Below the pieces are notes generated by a model. That model searched no databases. It was not told the DNA's origin and worked only from the letters and a program-made list of their open reading frames with translations. A program made the translations under genes and the position numbers. From positions 1-10,349 of the forward strand of contig JASFUX010000115.1 in NCBI GenBank assembly GCA_050050115.1: DNA of 10,349 nucleotides. The letters run 5' to 3'. The stretch comes from JASFUX01 sp050050115 (lineage in GTDB: Bacteria; Pseudomonadota; Alphaproteobacteria; Caulobacterales; Maricaulaceae). Shown in pieces: positions 5,756-10,349 of the stretch; the first letter of the stretch is position 1; each line of letters begins with the position of its first letter.

Positions 5756-7323
5756 GCGCTGCGGACGTCCTGAACGCGGCCCCCGCGTGGGTCGTCACCC
5801 ATAGCGCCGTGCTGATCGCGGTGTTGCCGCTGCTCGCGGCGGCGCTGATCGCGGTGATCCCGAGCGCGCGCGGCGCCTGGATCATTGCGCTTGCGACAAC
5901 CGCGGCCTGCACCGTGTTCGCTGCGGTGCTGCTCTCTCTGGCGTGGACGTCGGGGGCGGTCAGCTACGAGCTCGGCGGCTGGGCCCCGCCGCTGGGGATC
6001 GAGTACCGGGTCGACGCGCTCAACGGCGCGATCCTGCTGCTGATCGCAGTGATGGGACTCGCCTGCACGCTCTATGCGCCCTCGAGCGTCGCTGCAGAGA
6101 TCCCGGCGCGCAAGCAGACACTGTTCTACAGCGCCTTCCTGGTGTGCTTTGCAGGGCTCCTGGGCGTCGTGGTCACGGGCGACGCGTTCAACCTCTTCGT
6201 CTTTCTCGAGATCTCGTCGCTGTCGACCTATGTGCTCGTCGCGCTCGGCTCGCACCGCGACCGTCGCGCGCTGACGGCGTCCTACAACTACCTGATCCTC
6301 GGCACGATCGGCGCGACCTTCTACGTGATCGGCGTCGGCTTCCTCTACATGGCGACCGGCACGCTCAACTTCGCCGACATGGCCGAGCGGCTTGCGCCGC
6401 TATCGGACAGCACGGTCGTGCGCGCGGGCTTCGCCTTCATCGTCGTCGGCCTCGGGCTCAAGCTGGCGATGTTCCCGCTGCACACCTGGCTGCCCAACGC
6501 CTACGCGTTCGCGCCCTCGTTCGTGACCGCGTTCCTCGCCTCGACCGCCACCAAGGCGGCGTTTTACGCGCTTGCGCGCTTCCTCTTCTCGGTGTTCAGC
6601 CCGGACGTGTCGTTCGAGGGCATGAGCCTCGTCTTCCTGCTCGCGCCGCTGGGCGTCGCCGGCATGGTGATCGCTAGCTTCCAGGCCGTCCTGCAGACCG
6701 ACGTGCGCCGCGTCTTTGCCTACTCGTCGGTGGCGCAGGTCGGTTACATGATCATGGGGCTTGCATTCGTCTCGGCCGCTGGCGCGGCGAGCGGGCTGGC
6801 GGCGGGCCTTCTGCACGTTTTCAACCACGCGATGATGAAGGCCGCTCTGTTCATGGGGCTTGGCGCGATGTCGCTGCGGCTTGGGATCACCCGGGTCGAC
6901 CAGTTCGCGGGCCTGGGCCGCGTCATGCCGTTCACGATGGCGGGCGTCACCATCGCCGGGCTGTCGCTGATCGGCGTGCCGCTGACGGTCGGCTTCGTCT
7001 CCAAGTGGTACCTGTTCCAGGCCGCGCTCGCCGCGGGCTGGTGGTGGGCGGTCGCGGCGCTGGCGGTCTCGTCGATCCTCGCCTTCATCTACGTCGGTCG
7101 GATCCTCGAAGCGGCCTATCTTCGTCCGCCGCCGGAGCATGACGGCCAGCGGCTGCGCGCGCTTGCACCGCCGTTGAGCATGCTGATCCCGTTCTGGGCG
7201 CTGGTGCTGGCGAACCTCTACTTCGGCGTCAACGCGGAGTTCACCACCGAGCTGGCTTGCCGGGCGGCCGATGCGGTCTTCGCAGCCGGCGACGCCTGCG
7301 AGAGCATGGGGGCGGGACGATGA
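5752..7323 (+). CDS. mrpD: Na+/H+ antiporter subunit MrpD (antiporter subunit D1)
   Basis: A 523-residue polytopic protein (about 14 membrane helices) of the proton-conducting NuoL/M/N/MrpA/MrpD family. Essential residues can be placed: Glu153 in FNLFVFLEISSLSTY (146-160, helix 5), Lys237 in GLGLKLAMFPLHTWLPNAY (helix 7, with His244), Lys268 in ATKAAFYAL (helix 8), His355/His359/Lys363 in LLHVFNHAMMKAALFM (353-368) and Lys418 in GFVSKWYLF (helix 12). This set is intact, so it should translocate protons or cations. It is the best MrpD match of the three large subunits in this operon. The start is GTG overlapping the mrpC stop (GTGA), with GGGGAG (5740-5745) upstream. The C-terminal 30 residues after the last helix contain two Cys (503, 516), probably without special meaning. 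Confidence 0.94.
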   Translation: MSAADVLNAAPAWVVTHSAVLIAVLPLLAAALIAVIPSARGAWIIALATTAACTVFAAVLLSLAWTSGAVSYELGGWAPPLGIEYRVDALNGAILLLIAVMGLACTLYAPSSVAAEIPARKQTLFYSAFLVCFAGLLGVVVTGDAFNLFVFLEISSLSTYVLVALGSHRDRRALTASYNYLILGTIGATFYVIGVGFLYMATGTLNFADMAERLAPLSDSTVVRAGFAFIVVGLGLKLAMFPLHTWLPNAYAFAPSFVTAFLASTATKAAFYALARFLFSVFSPDVSFEGMSLVFLLAPLGVAGMVIASFQAVLQTDVRRVFAYSSVAQVGYMIMGLAFVSAAGAASGLAAGLLHVFNHAMMKAALFMGLGAMSLRLGITRVDQFAGLGRVMPFTMAGVTIAGLSLIGVPLTVGFVSKWYLFQAALAAGWWWAVAALAVSSILAFIYVGRILEAAYLRPPPEHDGQRLRALAPPLSMLIPFWALVLANLYFGVNAEFTTELACRAADAVFAAGDACESMGAGR

Positions 7324-8795
7324 CGTTCGAGCCCGGCCAGCTGCTCGCCTTTGCGCTGTTCCTGCCGTTCATCGGCGCAGCGGCGATCGGCCTCTTGGGT
7401 CGTGCGCCCAACTTGCGCGAAGCGGCGACCCTGATCACCGGCGTGCTCGAGTTCGCGATCGTGTGGGAGCTGGTCGGCCTCGTCGCGGCGGGCGAGCGCC
7501 CGGCGTTCACGCTTCTCGAGATCGGACCCGGCCTTGCGCTCGCATTTGAGCTCGAGCCCCTGGGCGCGCTTTTCGCAGCGATCGCCAGCGGGCTGTGGAT
7601 CGTCAACTCGCTGTTCTCGATCGGCTACATGCGCGGCAACGCCGAGCATGATCAGACCCGGTTCTTCATGCTGTTCCCCGTCGCGATCGCTTCGGCGATC
7701 GCGATCGCGTCGGCGGCCGATCTCGTGACGATGTTTGTCTTCTACGAGGTGCTGACGCTGTCGACCTATCCGCTGGTCTCGCACAAGGGCGACGACAAGG
7801 CGCGGCGCGGAGCGCGGATCTATCTGATGATCCTTCTCGGCACTTCGCTCGGCCTTTTGCTGCCGGCGATCGCGGCGACGTTCGCGGTGACCGGCGAGCT
7901 GGCGTTCGCCGCGGGCGGGATGTTCCCCGCAGGCGTCTCCTACGCCACAGCTGGACTTATCCTGGTGCTGTTCGCCTTCGGCATCGGCAAGGCGGCGCTG
8001 ATGCCGGTGCACTCCTGGCTGCCCAACGCCATGGTCGCGCCGACGCCCGTCTCCGCGCTCCTGCACGCCGTCGCCGTCGTCAAGGCGGGCGTCTTCATCA
8101 TGCTGAAGGTTTCGATCTATGTGTTCGGCCCGGACCTGATGCAGGCGCTGCCCGCCGCGAAGGTCCTCGCCTGGGTCGCCGGCGCCTCGATCGTCATCGC
8201 CTCGCTTGTCGCCTGGACCAAGGACAACTTGAAGGCCCGCTTGGCTTACTCGACGATCAGTCAACTCGCCTACGTCACCCTGGGCGCGATGCTCGCCACG
8301 CCCGCCGCGCTCCTCGGCGCCGCGCTGCAGATCCTCATGCACGCTTTCGGCAAGATCACCCTCTTCATGGGCGCGGGCTCGATCTACACGGGCGCCAAAA
8401 AGACCGAGATCTCGACAATGGCCGGGCTCGGCCGCGCCATGCCGTGGACCTTCGGGGCGTTCCTTATCGGCGCGCTGTCGATTATTGGCCTGCCGCCGCT
8501 CGCCGGCGCTTGGTCGAAGTTCTACCTGATGATCGGCGCCGCGGAGGGCGGCCGGCCCTGGCTGATCGCCGCGCTGGCGGTCTCGTCCGTGCTGAACGTG
8601 GGCTACTTGTTGCCGATGGTCGTGCGCGCCTTCTTCGCGCCGCCGCCCGAGGACGCCCCGCCGCCGCGCGGCTCGCCGTTCCTCGCCGTGCTCGCGCCGT
8701 GCCTGACCGCGGCCGGTTGCTTCGTTCTGTTCTTCGTCGCGCCGAGCGTGGCGAGCTTCCTTGCGCCGATCTTTGAAGCTGGAGGGCGACCATGA
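7320..8795 (+). CDS. Second antiporter-type subunit (D2; MrpA-N/NuoL-like proton-conducting subunit)
   Basis: A 491-residue polytopic protein of the same superfamily as MrpD. Key residues: Glu143 in MFVFYEVLTLSTYPL (138-152), Lys224 and His231 in GIGKAALMPVHSWLPNAM (221-238), His249 and Lys255 in APTPVSALLHAVAVVKAGVF (240-259), His341 and Lys345 in QILMHAFGKITLFM (337-350), Lys400 in AWSKFYLM. The TPVSALLHA-VKAG wording around helix 8 resembles MrpA and NuoL more than MrpD, so this may fill the place of the MrpA N-terminal antiporter half that is absent here. The ATG chosen shares an ATGA with the upstream stop and follows a GGGGGCGGGA stretch; a longer reading from 7257 would add 21 hydrophilic Arg/Gly residues encoded inside mrpD and is unlikely. 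Its stop overlaps the start of the small gene that follows (ATGA). Confidence 0.9.
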   Translation: MTFEPGQLLAFALFLPFIGAAAIGLLGRAPNLREAATLITGVLEFAIVWELVGLVAAGERPAFTLLEIGPGLALAFELEPLGALFAAIASGLWIVNSLFSIGYMRGNAEHDQTRFFMLFPVAIASAIAIASAADLVTMFVFYEVLTLSTYPLVSHKGDDKARRGARIYLMILLGTSLGLLLPAIAATFAVTGELAFAAGGMFPAGVSYATAGLILVLFAFGIGKAALMPVHSWLPNAMVAPTPVSALLHAVAVVKAGVFIMLKVSIYVFGPDLMQALPAAKVLAWVAGASIVIASLVAWTKDNLKARLAYSTISQLAYVTLGAMLATPAALLGAALQILMHAFGKITLFMGAGSIYTGAKKTEISTMAGLGRAMPWTFGAFLIGALSIIGLPPLAGAWSKFYLMIGAAEGGRPWLIAALAVSSVLNVGYLLPMVVRAFFAPPPEDAPPPRGSPFLAVLAPCLTAAGCFVLFFVAPSVASFLAPIFEAGGRP

Positions 8796-9091
8796 GCGCC
8801 GCGCCCGAGTCCGACGAGATCCATCCGCTCGCCCGCCGCGTGAAGTTCATCTTCGCGCCGGGCTTTGGCCGCGTGCTGATGTATCTGTTCGGCGCGGTGT
8901 TCCTGGCGCTGGCGGGCGTCGATCTCGTCCATCACCGCCACGAGCTGTTCTCCTGGGAGGGGTTCCCGGGCTTTCACGCCTGGTTCGGCTTCGTCGCCTT
9001 CAGCTTCGTCGTGGTGATGGGCTGGCCGCTGCGCGCGCTGCTCTCGCGCCCCGAGGACTACTACGGCGCGGAGGAGGACGGCGATGATTGA
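8792..9091 (+). CDS. Uncharacterised 99-residue two-helix membrane protein in the mrp operon
   Basis: I do not recognise this family. The product has a short hydrophilic N-terminus (1-25, with a basic ARRVKF stretch at 14-19), a first membrane helix about residues 26-46 (LMYLFGAVFLALAGVDLV), a loop with HHRHE (47-51), a second helix about 61-84, and an acidic C-terminus ending PEDYYGAEEDGDD. It is very probably a real gene: GGAGGG (8781-8786) precedes the ATG, the start overlaps the D2 stop (ATGA), the stop overlaps the D3 start by 8 nt, and the hydrophobic pattern is coherent. Its position between two antiporter subunits suggests an accessory or assembly subunit of the Mrp complex, comparable in size to MrpF or MrpG but without their motifs. 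The role is inferred from context only. Confidence 0.82.
   Translation: MSAAPESDEIHPLARRVKFIFAPGFGRVLMYLFGAVFLALAGVDLVHHRHELFSWEGFPGFHAWFGFVAFSFVVVMGWPLRALLSRPEDYYGAEEDGDD
9071..9078 (+). promoter_or_regulatory. Ribosome binding site of the third antiporter gene
   Basis: GAGGAGGA lies 5 nt before ATG 9084, inside the coding sequence of the 99-residue protein, and decides the start of the partial gene that runs off the window. Confidence 0.65.
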
Positions 9092-10349
9092 GGTCGTCCC
9101 GCTCAATCTCGACGCGCCCTGGCTGTTGCAGCTTTCGCCCGCAGTCCCGCTGCTGCTGGCCGGCGTCCTCGCCGCTCTTGTTCCGGCGAACGCTGCGCGC
9201 AAGGCGCTGATGTTGCTCGCGCCTGCGGGCGCGCTCGCGATCTGGTATCTCGCCGATGAAGGCAGGGCGGGTGTCGTGGCGCTGTCGGGCTTCGGCCTCG
9301 CGCTCGAGACCTTCCGCAACGACGGGCTGGCGCGCGTCTTCGGCCTCGTCTTCATCATCGCCAGCTTCCTGAACGGTCTTTATGCGCTGCACGAGCGCTC
9401 GCGGCTGCAGGACGCGAGCGCGCTGCTCTACGCTGGCGCCGGGGTGGGGGCGGTCTACGCGGGCGACCTAGTCACCTTATTCATCTTCTGGGAGTTGGCG
9501 GCGCTGACGTCGGTGTTCCTGATCTGGGCGCGCGAGACGACCGCGGCGACCAACGCCGGCCTGCGCTACCTGGCGATCCACATCGCCTCGGGCGTGCTGC
9601 TGCTCGCCGGCGCAGTGACGCTGCATGTCGCCGGAGCGGGCGTGATCAACGAAGCGGGGCTCAAGGTCCTCACCTTCAACGCCCTCGATCCGAGGAGCCC
9701 AGGCGGGGCGATGATCCTGCTCGCCTTCGGGATCAAGTGCGCCTTTCCGTTCCTGCACAATTGGCTGCAGGACGCCTATCCCAAGTCGACCGTCGTCGGC
9801 GCGGTGGTGCTTTCGGCGTTCACGACCAAGATGGCGGTCTATGCGCTAGCGCGCGGCTTTGCGGGCTTCGAGCCGCTGATCTACGTCGGCGCGGTAATGA
9901 CCTGCTTTCCGGTGTTCTTCGCGGTCATCGAGAACGATCTACGGCGCGTGCTCTCATTCTCGATCAACAACCAGCTCGGCTTCATGGTCTGCGGCGTCGG
10001 CCTCGCCGGCACGGGCGCGGCGGGCGCGGAGCTGGCCTTGAACGGCGTCGCCGCCCACGCCTTCGCCGACGTGATCTTTAAAGGGCTCCTCTTCATGAGC
10101 ATGGGCGCGGTCTTGCTGCGCACCGGCACGACCAAGGCGTCAGAGCTGGGCGGTCTGTTCCGCACCATGCCGTATACGGCGATCTTCTGCATGATCGGCG
10201 CGGCGTCGATCTCGGCGCTGCCGCTGTTCTCGGCCTTCGTGACCAAGTCACTGATCCTCGCGGCGGCGGCCGAGCAGGGGCGCTGGCTGGTTTGGCTGAT
10301 GCTGCTTTTCGCTTCGGCTGGGGTGCTCGAGCATGCCGGGATCAAGATC
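9084..10349 (+). CDS. Third antiporter-type subunit (D3; MrpD-like), C-terminus cut by window end
   Basis: An open frame of 422 codons from the ATG reaches the last base without a stop. The protein belongs to the NuoL/M/N/MrpD family: Glu137 in LFIFWELAALTSVFLIW (132-148, helix 5), Lys218 in AFGIKCAFPFLHNWLQDAY (214-232, helix 7, with His225), Lys249 in TTKMAVYALAR (helix 8), His325, Asp329 and Lys333 in HAFADVIFKGLLFM (325-338), and Lys388 in FVTKSLILA (helix 12). It departs from D1 and D2 in two places: the usual WLPxA motif reads WLQDA, and Asp329 replaces the second His of the HxxxHxxxK site. The key Glu and Lys residues are kept, so ion translocation remains likely. It overlaps the preceding small gene by 8 nt. 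About 60-100 C-terminal residues are probably missing, and further operon genes may follow outside the window. Confidence 0.9.
   Translation, partial: MIEVVPLNLDAPWLLQLSPAVPLLLAGVLAALVPANAARKALMLLAPAGALAIWYLADEGRAGVVALSGFGLALETFRNDGLARVFGLVFIIASFLNGLYALHERSRLQDASALLYAGAGVGAVYAGDLVTLFIFWELAALTSVFLIWARETTAATNAGLRYLAIHIASGVLLLAGAVTLHVAGAGVINEAGLKVLTFNALDPRSPGGAMILLAFGIKCAFPFLHNWLQDAYPKSTVVGAVVLSAFTTKMAVYALARGFAGFEPLIYVGAVMTCFPVFFAVIENDLRRVLSFSINNQLGFMVCGVGLAGTGAAGAELALNGVAAHAFADVIFKGLLFMSMGAVLLRTGTTKASELGGLFRTMPYTAIFCMIGAASISALPLFSAFVTKSLILAAAAEQGRWLVWLMLLFASAGVLEHAGIKI

Noticed and set aside
7257..7319. A 21-residue N-terminal extension of D2 from an earlier start
   Set aside because: The extension is Arg/Gly-rich, lies wholly within mrpD in another frame and is unlike the family N-terminus; the ATG at 7320 has the same ATGA coupling as its neighbours.
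7683..7708. Three GCGATCGC palindromes within 26 bp, resembling the HIP1 repeat of cyanobacteria
   Set aside because: They encode repeated Ile-Ala residues of a membrane helix with the local codon preference; no wider repeat pattern is visible in the window.
7218..8342. Minus-strand open frame of 374 codons opposite D1/D2
   Set aside because: It is the antisense shadow of a membrane protein gene (Arg/Glu/Asp/Gln-rich, no hydrophobic core), as are the frames at 6400-7140 and 5683-6255.
2867..10349. Possibility that the operon is a membrane-bound hydrogenase or complex I rather than an antiporter
   Set aside because: Within the window there are no hydrogenase or NuoB/C/D/I-like soluble subunits or cysteine-rich iron-sulfur motifs, while MrpE, F, G and B are all present.

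Overview
The window is GC-rich and densely coding. It shows no RNA gene, CRISPR array, insertion sequence or other sign of a mobile element. A DUF2336 protein, a family concentrated in Alphaproteobacteria, together with the style of the Mrp-type antiporter genes, suggests an alphaproteobacterium. The genus cannot be read from the sequence.

Layout. (1) Bases 1-1419, minus strand: the N-terminal part of msrB (methionine-R-sulfoxide reductase, running off the left edge) lies 29 bp downstream of an MFS exporter gene, so the two are probably co-transcribed. (2) Bases 1420-1564: a divergent intergenic region. (3) Bases 1565-2770, plus strand: a DUF2336 protein of unknown function. (4) Bases 2771-2866: a short gap with one inverted repeat and a strong ribosome binding site. 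(5) Base 2867 to the right edge, plus strand: a ten-gene Mrp-type (Mnh/Pha) monovalent cation/proton antiporter operon in the order mrpE, mrpF, mrpG, a separate MbhD+MbhE-like (DUF4040) gene, mrpB, mrpC, an MrpD-type antiporter subunit (D1), a second antiporter subunit (D2), an unrecognised 99-residue two-helix membrane protein, and a third antiporter subunit (D3) cut by the window end.

Neighbouring genes in the operon overlap by 4 or 8 nt or are 1 nt apart, so translation is very probably coupled and the products are probably made in similar amounts. Together they should form one large inner-membrane complex: three NuoL/M/N-related ion-translocating subunits, a NuoK-like subunit (MrpC), a NuoJ-like module (the MbhD/E-like protein) and the small accessory subunits B, E, F and G. 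The expected activity is proton-driven export of Na+ and possibly other monovalent cations, for pH and salt homeostasis.

The most interesting points are the MrpA-less architecture (the MrpA C-terminal module is a stand-alone gene and there are three antiporter-type subunits), a His/Glu/Ala-rich insert in MrpC, the unrecognised 99-residue protein, and different residues among the three antiporter subunits at an otherwise conserved His/Lys site.
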